Shown here one piece after another: positions 25,552 to 35,358 of a stretch of DNA of 64,000 bases. The number at the start of each line of letters is the position of its first letter. Position 1 is the stretch's first letter. Location: NCBI GenBank assembly GCA_022316685.1, contig JAKJHU010000136.1, positions 1,657,812 to 1,721,811 of the forward strand, written 5' to 3'. The notes under the pieces were generated by a model. It searched no databases, had not been told where the DNA came from, and saw nothing but the letters and a program-made list of their open reading frames with translations. The DNA is from Progne subis subis. Its lineage: Eukaryota > Chordata > Aves > Passeriformes > Hirundinidae. The position numbers and the translations under genes are program-made.

Positions 25552-25939
25552 TGTTACCCTGGTTTTTCTGAGTTTTTTAAAGCCTTTTTGAATTTCATAA
25601 ATGGAGTCAGATCTTTTAGTTACTGTAGAATATTAGAGCAGTTTTCTACCTTTTCCCACAGATGTTACATAAACAAATCCTTTTTTTTTCCTCTCTGTCC
25701 TTTGTTTGCATATTTCTAACCTGAAAACAATTGTAACTGACAGTTGGTTTAGCCACTTGGCTGAAGGGTGAAAAACCCCAGAAGCCAATCTTCTGCTAGA
25801 CACACAAATGTATAAAAAGTAAGAAATAAAACAAAGAGGCTTGCTCTCTGCCTGTCTCAGCTTTGAACTTGATTGGAAGGACCTCTGCCCTGTGAAAATC
25901 TCTTGTCTGCGTGTGACTGCTTTGTGTGTCTTGGTGACA
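25552..25939 (+). repeat. 3' LTR of ERV-B
   Basis: It matches 18354-18738 over its full length with about ten substitutions and short indels in the T-rich region and near 25710. It ends TTGGTGACA, followed by the target duplication CACAAC. Confidence 0.9.
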
Positions 25940-25945
25940 CACAAC

Positions 25946-26061
25946 TGCTAGGTTCCAGTCTTGGGGGAGCATTGAAGGGGAAGGTATTCCTCACTGGAGG
26001 GACTCCATGTCCTCAATGACTTCGATAACCTTCCTGAGGTTGTGCAGGAGCCACCATTTGT
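25946..26061 (-). pseudogene. pol: ERV-A RT fragment upstream of the ERV-B insertion
   Basis: Read on the minus strand this encodes KWWLLHNLRKV, a stop, then GIPSPSMLPQDWNLAVV, which are the fingers/palm blocks of RT just before DIKDCFF. The frame joins exactly to 18353 once ERV-B and one copy of its target duplication are removed. Its first 30 bp (26032-26061) are an exact repeat of 27214-27243. Confidence 0.85.
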
Positions 26062-26763
26062 TGTCTTGGTTTGAAAAAGACAGTTGTCTGCTAAGGGTAG
26101 GCAGGCCTCTCCAGGAAATAAGGAATTCAAATCTTTCCTTCCGTGTTATTATAATTTAGAAGATTAAAAAAACCCTTTCGGTCAGAGCTATAGGGAAAAA
26201 GAATAACAGTCCTTTACTAGTAAATATAACAGGACAGACAAACAACAACAGCAATTATAATAACAGTAAAACAGAACCAAGAACTCTGAGGGCAAACGGT
26301 GGAAAAGTCCGTCGCTGATGGCTGCAAGCTGGAAGCGATGGATTTGTCCTCAGCAGGCAGGGGGGTGCCCCGGCAGGCAAAGTGGGCAGTGCCGGAGAAG
26401 CCACAGCGACTGGACTCCGGGCTGACTCAAAATCCAGCAGGGTAACGAAGAAACTCCGAATTCCTGGACACTCCAACAGATGATAGAATTCCCAGGACCA
26501 AACTCCTCCGTTAGCTGTGGACTCCAGGCAGCTACTCCGTAGCCCGACTGTCCTCCCCGGGAAAACCGAGAGAAGTGAGCCCACACCCCAGCTCTCCCGG
26601 GAGCCTCCTCCCTTCCCCAAAACCAAGTGATCAACTTCTTTTGTCAGGTTAAGCACCGCTTAACTATCCCTACTTAAAATCTAGCAACTCATGGGGGGGG
26701 AAAAATTCTACAGGAGAACTTAACCCTCAACATTATCCACCCCGAATTTTTCCCACCCTAACA
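26062..26763 (-). mobile_element. LTR (minus strand) at the end of the integrase cassette
   Basis: On the minus strand the LTR starts TGTTAGGGTGGG at 26763 and ends CAAACCAAGACA at 26062. A TACTAGTAAAGG poly(A)-like element lies near 26215, and the terminal ~100 bp match 1-102 in reverse. Integrase C-terminal sequence precedes it in the same orientation, so it is a 3' LTR. RT sequence of ERV-A resumes directly at 26061, and there is no short retroviral target duplication. Confidence 0.8.
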
Positions 26764-27213
26764 TATTATATTGAATTTAAACCTTTAAATAATATACATA
26801 TATATACATGTGAATATAAATACAGACACAGTCACAATATTCACCGAAAAACAAGGTCCCCTTGAGGTATGCAGCGGGTCTCTCCATCCTTTTGCATCAC
26901 CCACTATGTGCAGCCAGGTCCCTGAGCAAAAACCACCCCACGAGCGGGATTGTCTTTGCTGGAGGCAGAATTAATCCAGACAGTTTTTCCTAGCATTCCT
27001 CTCATGTGTACCACTGGAACCTTATCTCCATCTCTTGTTCTCAGGGGCTCAGACTGGGCAGGGCCTGCTCGGTTGGTGGAACCTCGAGTGTTCACTAACC
27101 AGGTGGCCTTTGCTAAATTAATCTCCCAGTTCTTGAAAGTCCCCCCACCCAGTGCCTTCAAAGTGGTTTTAAGCAGGCCATTGCACTGTTCAACTTTCCC
27201 GGCCAATGCACCA
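26764..27213 (-). pseudogene. pol: Integrase C-terminal fragment with 3' flank
   Basis: The minus-strand frame contains GKVEQCNGLLKTTLKALGG (Glu of the catalytic triad), KATWLVNTRGS, GDKVPVVHM and GMLGKTVWI, then VFAQGPGCT. These are the core end and C-terminal domain of avian ERVK-type integrase. After about 26840 the frame decays and AT-rich sequence leads to the LTR at 26763. Its 5' end is fused to RT sequence at 27213-27214, so all of RNase H and most of integrase are missing. Confidence 0.8.
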
Positions 27214-27286
27214 TCCTGAGGTTGTGCAGGAGCCACCATTTGTCCTTCCCCAGCTTCAGAATAACAAAAACAGGGGGGTTTCAAGG
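27214..27286 (-). pseudogene. pol: ERV-A RT fragment between insertions
   Basis: The minus strand encodes PPVFVI, then GKDKWWLLHNLR. It follows the RT N-terminus across the solo LTR 27293-27803. The last 30 bp (27214-27243) recur at 26032-26061 on the other side of the integrase-LTR cassette. Confidence 0.75.
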
Positions 27287-27292
27287 GCTAGT

Positions 27293-27803
27293 TGTGGCTA
27301 GCCATCTCAGAGCCCTGGCTAGCTCAAGAGGCTTACCACAGTTGGAAGGATTTTTCCCCAGGGCCCCAAAAATCCCAGAGCGGCTGTGAACCTTTTCCTT
27401 TAGTGAGAGCAGGTGCCCACTGATAGCAAAAGGAAGGTCTGCACTTGATCCAGGGGGAAATCAGGGCTTTATTCAGTCTTTCTCCTGTGGTCCTGCCCCT
27501 GCCCGGGTCAGGAGCCTGGTCCCAGTCACCCAGCCAAGAGAGAGAGAGCTTCGCATGGTTTCCTGGCTTTTATTCAGGGGAAGGGGCTAAAAGCAGGGAC
27601 AAGCCACTACCCAATCAGGGATAAGGTGGGAGTGGAACAGAGTTGTATTACATTCCAGTGTGGGAGAATGGGCGGGGAAAAGGAGCAAGGACAAACCTCG
27701 GGATGATACATTTTCCAGGGGAACAGGGGAGTACTGAAGAAACCATTGCAAAACCCAATATAAAAATGAAATACAATATAAACCTAAATAATACACAACA
27801 ATA
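27293..27803 (-). mobile_element. Solo LTR inside ERV-A RT
   Basis: GCTAGT flanks it on both sides (27287-27292 and 27804-27809), a 6-bp target duplication. On the minus strand it has a TATA-like GAATAAAAGCC near 27575, a GAATAAAGCC poly(A) signal near 27470, and ends AGCCACA. It begins TATTG rather than the usual TG, probably a point change. Removing it rejoins the RT block PTTS to PVFVI. Confidence 0.75.
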
Positions 27804-28620
27804 GCTAGTAGTTGGCACAATGTGACCTTTGGCCAATTGCTCCTCTGCAATCTCATTAAGTGCCTTCAATGTATCCTTAGTTAGCGACCACTGGTCCAGC
27901 CAGACTGGGCGATCAGTTTTCCGATTTAGTTTCTGAGTAGGGCGCTCCTCAGCAACTGCCATGAGAAAATCTCGAACGGTTTTCTGGATCTCAATTTTCA
28001 CCCCCCACTGGGCCAATTTTCACCCCGCCACAAGGGAACCACATAATCTAAAACAAATGGGCGAATACTTGCTAATTGCCCATCTGGCCCCTCAATTTGC
28101 ACAACGCTCCTAGATTGTTTTGCGAATTGAGTGCCCCCAATGCCACGCACTTTGCCCTGCACAGGTTGCAATTCCCAATGTGACAGCCATAACCTAGAAG
28201 GAATGGACATGACATCCGCTCTCATGTCTAACAATCCATCTAAGTGGTGATATTCTGCAGCTCGATGGATTCCACACCCTATGATTGGTTTGTCCTCCCC
28301 TACCACCTCTGCCCAGTAGACAGCTGGAGATGAGTTGTCTACTGGGAGCTTTGTTGGTATTCGGAGGGCTTGGGCAATAACCTAGTCCTTTGGGAGGAAA
28401 TAGGGTGGGTGAACACAACACACCAGGAGAATGAGTCCTTCTGGATCTGATGTCACGATTGCAGAAGAAATCTGAATCTCTGGGGGTGTGTGCTTAGTGT
28501 CCCCAATTACGATGTACCTACAGTCCAGTTCAAGAAAAGAGTCCATATCCAGTGGGTCAGTAGCAATCACCTGCAAACAATGTGAATCAAAATACATACT
28601 TTTTACACTTGTTAACATGA
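27804..28620 (-). pseudogene. pol: ERV-A dUTPase-like end, protease and RT N-terminus
   Basis: Minus strand, read from 28620 down: a decayed dUTPase-like segment, then retropepsin with LLDMRADV (normally LLDTGADV) near 28240 and a GIGGTQ flap-like segment, then a frameshift near 28000. The RT N-terminus follows (KTDRPVWLDQW, EEQLAKGHIVPTTS). Several frames are used, so at least two frameshifts are present. RT stops at the solo LTR boundary (27803). Confidence 0.8.
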
Positions 28621-28960
28621 ATGGTTGTTGGGTCTCCCAAAATTTATCTTTACTACCTTGTTCTCCCTCTGCCCCTTCCTGATTTGCCCAATTTCTGTCC
28701 TCACATGGGGGAGATCCACTCTTTCTCTTTAGTTTTTTGGGATATTGATTTGCCCCAGCCCACCCGGCTTATTATTTTTTCCATCCTGCCAGTTGTCCCA
28801 AGAAGAGAAACCTGGCAATGTGTCCCTCTTGTTTGCAAAAAGAGAAGGGAAAGTCCATAACACTGTTTTAAGGTGTTGCTGCAGCAACCATACTTCTCAA
28901 TCCCTATCCTCTCTCCTGTGGCTCTGGAATGACAGCTCTTTTTGCACATGCCTCAACCGT
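28621..28960 (-). pseudogene. Probable ERV-A gag end (nucleocapsid region), decayed
   Basis: Position upstream of protease and a basic stretch (KKLKRKSGSPP) suggest the nucleocapsid-protease linker, but the zinc-knuckle cysteines are not preserved. No 5' LTR of ERV-A was found beyond it. Confidence 0.35.
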
Positions 28961-29730
28961 CATTTCTAGGGTCGGTGCTGGATTCAGCAGCAATCACACT
29001 GCAATCCCCACATTACACTGCTCCATGCCACACCACCTGAGCCATGTCTTCTGGCCACCAAGTCCCCTGCAACCAGCCCTTGCCCACTTCCAGCCATTGC
29101 AGGCCAGCCCCAGCTTTTCCGCCCACTCTGACCCAGGGCCCCACCACCCTCCCAGGGAACAAGTCCATCCCCACATCCCAGCTCACCTTGCCTCCAAGCA
29201 GCGTCCAGCCATTGTCTGTGTCCTGCCACTGCAGGCCCTTGCCAAGAGGCTCTCCCAGCCAGCACTGCCTGCTCTTCCCAGCTCTGGCCCACAAGCTGCA
29301 AGTTCATTTGCTCCATGGGCCAGTGGCCCAACCCCAAGCCAGGGCCGGGACCTTTCCCCAGAGCTCTGTGGCCACTGCCTGCTTTCAGCCGCCACCCAGC
29401 AGAGCCAGCTCAGAGCATCCAGGGACTGCGGTTCCTGCCCAGACACAGCACAGGGGTACCTGAGACTTCTGCCCTGTGGCCAGCAGGGACTGCAGCCCAG
29501 GCAAGGGCTGGGACTGGGCCAGGCCAGCTCCAGGCTGGAGATCACAAAAAGGTGCTTCTCCAACAAGGGGCTGGCCCAGCGACCACGCTCCTCAGGGAAT
29601 GGTCACAGCCCCGAGGCTGCCGCAGCTCCAGGAACCTTTGGACACCACTCCCGGGAATGCTCAGGCTACCATTGCCTGCACTCCAGGATGCCGCTGGCTC
29701 CCTCTCAGCTCAGCCCTTGCTGCAATTCTC
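28961..29730. other. GC-rich stretch without a recognisable gene
   Basis: The CCAGC/CTGCC-rich sequence supports overlapping frames on both strands, but none has recognisable motifs or splice structure. It lies between the end of ERV-A and the satellite-like block. Confidence 0.4.
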
Positions 29731-30110
29731 ACCTTTGGCTCAACCACTGTGTCCACTCCAGGTGCTGACAGAGCTGTTGGGGGCAGGACAGGAGAGGGGC
29801 AGCCCTAGATTTCCAATCTCTGTGACCCCACAGCTCTTGGCAGCCCTGACTTTCCCCTCTCACTTTATCTGCAGTGGTGGCAGCACCAGCGTTCCCCTCT
29901 CTGTGAAACCACAGTGGTGGAAGCTGCAGCTTTCCTCCCTCTGTGACAACACATTGGTGGCATCTCCCGTGTTCCCCTCTCTGTGAGGGGATGCAGCCCC
30001 AACGTTCCCTGTCTGCCTGGAGACACTGCACAGGAAGTGTCCAGATCTGCGTCCAGTCAACACCACTGACTGGCCACTGAGCCCCGCCATGTCCGCAATG
30101 CACTCTTCCA
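29731..30110 (-). repeat. Diverged copy of the 40-bp satellite and its leader
   Basis: On the minus strand the leader (GGGGCTCAGTGGCC, then TTGACTGGACGCAG and TCTCCAGGCAG) matches the leaders at about 58985, 60676 and 62278. It is followed by about six degenerate units of the type CCACCACTGTGGTTTCACAGAGAGGGGAAC. It joins directly to the acidic-repeat exon copy at 30111 and above. Confidence 0.75.
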
Positions 30111-30149
30111 CATCCACCTCCATCTCTTCATCTCCAGCCTCTCCTCTGT

Positions 30150-31346
30150 CCACTCCCATGTCCTCCTGTGGATCAAGCTCTATATCCATCTCCATTGCTT
30201 CCTCCTTGTCATCTTCCATGTCCACCTCCATCTATTCCTCTCCATTCTCTTCTCCATCCACCTCCATCTCCTCGTCTCTCTCCTCCTCCACATCCACCTC
30301 CATCTCTTCCTCTCTGTATCTGACAGCCTGCAGAGGTGGCAAAACCTCAGAGTGAGTTCCCTGTCCCATACCATCTGCACAGAGCTGCAGCCCACTCCAG
30401 ACATCCCAGGGTGTTCACCTCCATGGGATGGCACCGTACCTTACTGAGGACAAATGTCAGCATCGTGCCGAGATGGAGCCAGGCCCAAGCCAGCCAGCAG
30501 GGAGCTTTCAGCACTGATGCAGCCTGCAGAGGTGGCAAAACCTCAGAGTGGGCTCCCTGTGCCACAGCATCCGCACAGAGCTGCAACCCACCCAGGAAGT
30601 CCAGGGGTGTCCACCTCCGTGGAATGGCACCGTACCTTCCTCAGGACAAATGTCAGCATGGTGCAGGGATGGATCCAGGCCAAATCCAGCCAACAGGGAG
30701 CTTTCAGGACTGAGAGCGGTATCAGGGAGCAGGTGAGAAGCAGGGTGAAAGCAGTGCTCTCGGAGCAGGCCGAAGGGTGGGCTGACACAAAGGCCAGTGA
30801 TTGTGACCTGCTCTTTGCTGGATGCTGAAAGTGCCACTTGGAACATGGAACGTGACATCACAAAGCCCAGGAGTCCAGGGTCGACGTGAAGTGGACAACA
30901 GAGACCATGGAGTGATGGGAGCCCTGAACACTGGGGCTTGGAAGGGCCTCTAAAACCCCTCATCTTGTTCCAAGCTGAGCAATCTTCTCCCAGACCATGT
31001 TGCTCAGAGCCACGTTCCCACGTGGCCTTGGATGTTGCCAAGGATGGGGCATCCCCAGCCTCCGTGCACGGCCTGGGCCAGTGCCTCATCAGCCTCAGTG
31101 TAAAAGAACATCTTGGTTAAGCATAGACTTCCAACTGACATCAACCGCTGCACTTGAAAGCCGTGTCCCCTTCTCCTCTCACCGCAGGCCCTGTTGAACA
31201 CTCTGTGCCCATCTTTCCCGTGGCACCCTTCAAGCCCTGCACAGCTGCACTGAGGCCTCCGCAGCGCCTCTTCTTTCCAGGCTGAGCATGCCCAGCCCCA
31301 CATGGACAGCAGTCAGGGAGATCAGTGGGAGTCAAGGCTGAAGGGT
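30150..31346 (-). repeat. Left arm of a large inverted duplication
   Basis: The arm is nearly identical, in reverse complement, to 35359-36663. Both encode the same 193-codon shadow frame with only three differences. It contains copies of the acidic-repeat exon and the small VLKAP exons on the minus strand, plus a CR1 fragment. The acidic exon copy here is shorter and has an in-frame TAG (EENGEE then stop, near 30235), so this copy looks broken. Confidence 0.9.
30945..31330 (-). mobile_element. CR1 LINE fragment in the left arm
   Basis: On the minus strand it shows the CR1 order: GGGCATGCTCAGCCTGG, an AAGATGGGCACAGAGTG block, GATGAGGCACTGGCCCAGGC-like sequence and GGAACAAGATGAGG. It is the mirror of 35390-35775 and is moderately diverged from consensus CR1. 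Confidence 0.6.
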
Positions 31347-33087
31347 GGCAAGCCAGGCGGCAAGCAGAGCACACTGAGGGAGCAGGGAGTGCACTTCCCT
31401 CTCCAGGAGAGCAAGCCTCTTGCTGTCTACAGCTCTGTCGTGGAAACAGAGCAAGTAGCTATCTGAACCCGTGCTCTTGCTGCTGCATACATGGAAATCA
31501 CACACCGGATCACCTGCCACTCCTCCAGCACTGGAAGTAGCAGGAAAGTGGCTGCACTATGCTGCTTGCTAGCTGGAACAACTGAAAACTCACATGGGAT
31601 TTGCACTTAGCAAACCAACATTCAGAACCATACACAGCCAGAGCTTTGTACACTGTTCTCACTGCAAAACAGAGCTTGTAAATCTTTACAGCTCTGACAT
31701 GGAAAGAGAGCAAGTAGACATCAGCCCCCATGCTCTGGTTGTTGCAAACATGGAAAACACACACCATATCATCAGAATCTCAGCAAGTGCTGAAAGTAGC
31801 AGGAAGGTTGCTGCTGTACAGTGTTTCCTTGCTGGAACAACTGAAAACTCAAATGGAATTTGCACTGAGCATACCGATATTTGGAAGCATACTCAGTGAG
31901 AGCTGTGTGCACTGTTCTCGCTGCAAAACAGAGCTTGTACATCTTTACAGCTCTAACATGGAAAGGGAGCAAGTAGATATCAACCCCCATGCTCTGGTTC
32001 CTGCAAACATGGAAATCACACACTGTACCATCAGAATCTCAGCAAGGGCTGAGCGTAGCAGGACAGTTGCCACAGTAGCATGTTTGCTTGCTGGAACAAG
32101 TGAAACCTAACAGCGCTTGTCAGGCTAATCAGGCAGCAAGCAGAGCACACCAAGCGAGCAGCAAGTGCACTGCTCCCTCTGGGAGAGCAAGCTTCTCGCT
32201 GTCTACCGCTCTGCCGTGGAAACAGTGCAAGTAGCTACCTGCGCTTGTGCTCTTGCTGCTGCAAACATGGAAATCACACAGCGGATTGCCTGCAGCTCCT
32301 CCAGCACGGGAAGTAGCAGGAAAGTGGCTGCACTACCCTGCTTGCTAGCTGGAACAAGTGAAAACTCACATGGGATCTGCACTGTGCGAACCGACATTCA
32401 CAAGCATACAGAACGAGAGCTGTGTGCACTGCTCTCTATGCAAAACAGAGCTTGTAAATCTTTACAGCTCTAACATGGAAAGAGAGCAAGTAGACATCTG
32501 CCCCCGTGCTCTGGTTGCAGCAGACATGAAAATCACACACCGGATCGCCTGCAGCTCCTCCAGCACAGGAAGTAGCAGGAAAGTGGCTGCAATAGCTTGT
32601 TTACTTGCTGGAACAAGTCAAACCTAACAGCGCTTGTCAGGCAATGCAGGGCGGCAAGCAGAGAACATGGAGTGAGCAGGGAAAGCACTGCCCTCTCCGG
32701 GAGAGCAAGCTTCTCGCTGTCTACAGCTCGACCGTGGAAACAGAGCAAATATTTATCTGTGTCGGTGCTCTTGCTGCTGCAGACATGGAAATCACACAGC
32801 GGATCGTATGCAGCTCCTCCAGCTCTGGAAGTAGCAAGAAAGTGGCTGCACTAGCCTGTTTGCTTGCTGGAACAACTGAAAACTCAAATGGGATCTGCAC
32901 TGTGCAAACTGAAAATCAGAAGCACACACAGAGAGAGCTGTGTGCACTGTTCTCACTGCAAAACAGAGCTTGTACATCTTTACAGCTCTGATATGGAAAG
33001 AGAGCAAGTAGACATCAGCCCCCATGCTCTGGTTGCTGCAAACATGGAAAACACACACTGTACCATCAGAATCCAAGTAAGCACATG
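31347..33087 (+). repeat. Tandem array, ~259-bp unit, about 6.7 copies
   Basis: The anchor TGGAAA-AGAGCAAGTAG recurs at 31441, 31700, 31959, 32217, 32475, 32735 and 32994, giving spacings of 258-260 bp. Two unit types alternate irregularly. One is preceded by CTCGCTGTCTACAGCTC-like sequence, the other by CACTGCAAAACAGAGCTTGT-like sequence. Units share GAAATCACACACCGGATC and GAAGTAGCAGGAAAGTGGCT blocks. Long frames over it reflect the repeat, since 259 is not a multiple of three. Confidence 0.9.
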
Positions 33088-33498
33088 AAGGTGGGGAATG
33101 CTGCATCTGTACCACTGCATGCTAATCCTCCACCTAAATGCAGATCTGCCCCCAGAGTTGCCACGTATAATTTTTTCTGTTCCTCCTGTGGGGTGTATTT
33201 TGGAGCAGCTGTTAGATGTGGCTTTTGATGGTGATCCTGTGGGAAAGCAGCCATTGGCCTGCTGTGAAATCCTCCCGACTAATAATAACTCCTCATTCTC
33301 TTTGGTTTTATGGGGAGTTTTTAACCTATTTGTTGGATTGGTTTGTTTGGGTTTTTTTTTTTTTTTTTCTCTTTTGGTTTGAGTTTTTTGTTTGCTTTGT
33401 TATAAATGATTGGTGAAGTTGGTGCAGCCAAACTCCAGAAGATGTAAACCAGGCTCAGCTTTGCAGAAATTACTTTTGACTGGGATTAACTGCAGCCC
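33088..33498 (+). repeat. Direct duplication, copy 1, first part
   Basis: It matches 38908-39310 closely (GTGGGGAATGCTGCATCTGT to TGGGATTAACTGCAGCCC). The match resumes after the solo LTR at 35064. Confidence 0.9.
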
Positions 33499-35063
33499 TG
33501 TCATAGTTTTAATTTTAAACTAGGCAGAAACACTACTCAGTGTAGTGGTTTTACATTTACTAAATTTTGGTCTTGGTACTTACTCTTTTTGTGAGAGAGA
33601 GACTAGGAGAAAAACAAAGCAGGCTTAACTTTAAAATTAACAAATAGTTTATTAACTTACACTAAAAGAATAGAAAAACAGAAAGTTGGAAAAAAACTAA
33701 AATGGAATGAAGCTTCAAAAACTTTTCCCTCTCCTTACAAACTGTTCACTTTCTTACAAAACAACATAAAGAGACAAAACTTGTAATTTTCAGCCCGTTT
33801 CACTATCTGATAATAGTCTTTCATCAATTCATTAGGGGAAGAATATCTTTTTGAATCATGGATCCCACTGACAACTTAGAACAGTTCTCTTGTGGGTTTT
33901 AAACTGTCACAAAAACAACTGCCCGGAGAAACCTGCTTTTGTGACCCTCCCAGGAGCAGCTTTCTAAGCTGCTTATGGGTCATGGGTCTTAGATTTTTGC
34001 ATATTGGGGTGTCACTTTTTAAAGATTAATAATTCCAAAGCAAAAGATTTTTTTCACCTCAAGTTACAGAGATATCTTCTCACTTTTTCACTGGCACAGG
34101 GGGCTTCTCATCTTTATCTCTGTTCAAGCATCTTACAAGATATTACTTAGTTCATCACAAACACTTTTGCTTAAATCTACACACAAATTAAAACAATTAT
34201 CTCCCCAAATGCATATCTTTCCCATGATTTAAAGGAATGACCTAAATATAGAGTTCATTTACATGGCTCAAGTAAGAATAGAACAACTAACTCTTCAACC
34301 CTCTGTCTTAATAGTCTTTTCACTCTTGCTTTACTGACTTCATCCTGCTGTTCTTTATGTTCACTCTGTCTTTTCTTACTCTCTCAGAGAAGGGCTGAGC
34401 TCTGGAAGCTTCATGCTGCTAAGAAAGAGTCAAATCTATTTGGAGTCTTTGTTTTTCCCTCTGTGGCTCCTGGTGTTAGATGTTTCAAGGCCGAGCTGAT
34501 GAAGGAGGAAGAACTCACAGAAACATCAGAGATCAGAGCACCCAGGCAGTCTGGAATCACAGAAACTAAGCAAGATCATAAATGCCTTCTCAGCCCACCC
34601 CTCGCTGTAAATCGGAGTGGCTTCAGCCAAAGTAGTATCCATAGCTCTTATCAAGAGCCTAGCAGAGATCTCTCCCTGCTACAGAGAAATCTGAAGAAAG
34701 TAGCTGTTAAAAACCAGCAACTTCTCCTTCCCATCTCCCTTCACCCGGGAGCCGATGGAATCCGGCCAGGCCTCAGGCCAGCTTCCCCCCCAAAAAGGGG
34801 GAGCAGCAGGCCCAGCTCGATGTTACCTGTCTCTCTCTGGCTAAAGGAAGAAGGAAAAGACCCCACATACAGGAAATCAAGGAGTTTTATATGGTACTTC
34901 CCAAAGTCGCAATTAACAATTTCAGTGGTCAGAATAGATGTCAATATTCTAACTAACTCTCTGATAGGTTTCTGTCTCTTCCAAAGCAATTCCTAGGTCT
35001 TGACCTGGAGAATTATTTTACATTCTTTTATAACTAAAAACTAAACTGTACTAACCCATGACA
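33499..35063 (-). mobile_element. 1565-bp solo LTR
   Basis: The element runs TGTCATAG to CCATGACA and is flanked by AGCCC (33494-33498) and AGCCT (35064-35068), a 5-bp target duplication with one change. The second copy of the duplicated segment (near 39305) lacks the insert, which gives a true empty site. On the minus strand it has a TATAAAAC box near 34885 and AATAAA near 33650, so it is minus-oriented. It has no internal genes, and its frames are not recognisable retroviral proteins. Confidence 0.92.
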
Positions 35064-35354
35064 AGCCTCCAGGCTCGGGATCACCACGACAGTTGCAGGT
35101 TTTGCCCTGCATCGTCAGCCTGCCCAAACCCTGCTCGGTGGCTCACAAATGGGCCAGACAACTCTTGTGCCAAGCTTCCTTTCAAACAGCAAAACCTTGG
35201 TCAGCATGACAGAAAAGCAGGGAAAAAAAGAAAATCTTCCCCATCCAGAACAGAGCCAGTGTGCCACCATCTTCCCCTCCACCGGTATGAATTTTGGACA
35301 TTTACAGACAACCCGGGCTCTGAAGCTCCCATCTTTCAGTTCCTGATGCTATTT
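35064..35354 (+). repeat. Direct duplication, copy 1, second part
   Basis: It matches 39306-39595 (CCAGGCTCGG to TTCCTGATG), with few differences, and stops where the right inverted arm begins. Confidence 0.9.
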
Positions 35355-35358
35355 CGTG

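Larger units (their letters stand above)
18354..25939 (+). mobile_element. ERV-B: complete two-LTR provirus, env-less, ERVK-like
   Basis: Two matching LTRs (18354-18738, 25552-25939) flank gag, a dUTPase-like and protease region and pol, in plus orientation. CACAAC occurs immediately outside both ends (18348-18353 and 25940-25945), a clean 6-bp target duplication. The target is the RT gene of ERV-A: removing ERV-B rejoins the codons before DIKDCFF. The LTRs differ by roughly ten substitutions and a few short indels, which indicates a moderately old insertion. Gag is interrupted by a solo LTR and a frameshift. Pol is nearly open but has active-site changes. No env lies between integrase and the 3' LTR. 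Confidence 0.92.

Noticed and set aside
28929..29986. Overlapping long frames on both strands of the GC-rich stretch
   Set aside because: Stop-poor GC-rich composition without splice structure, motifs or a consistent frame.
31594..33115. Several 80-130-codon frames with recurring peptides
   Set aside because: Generated by the 259-bp tandem array, whose period is not a multiple of three, so the frames shift between units.
34463..34996. 177-codon plus-strand frame
   Set aside because: Entirely inside the minus-strand solo LTR; no retroviral or host motif.
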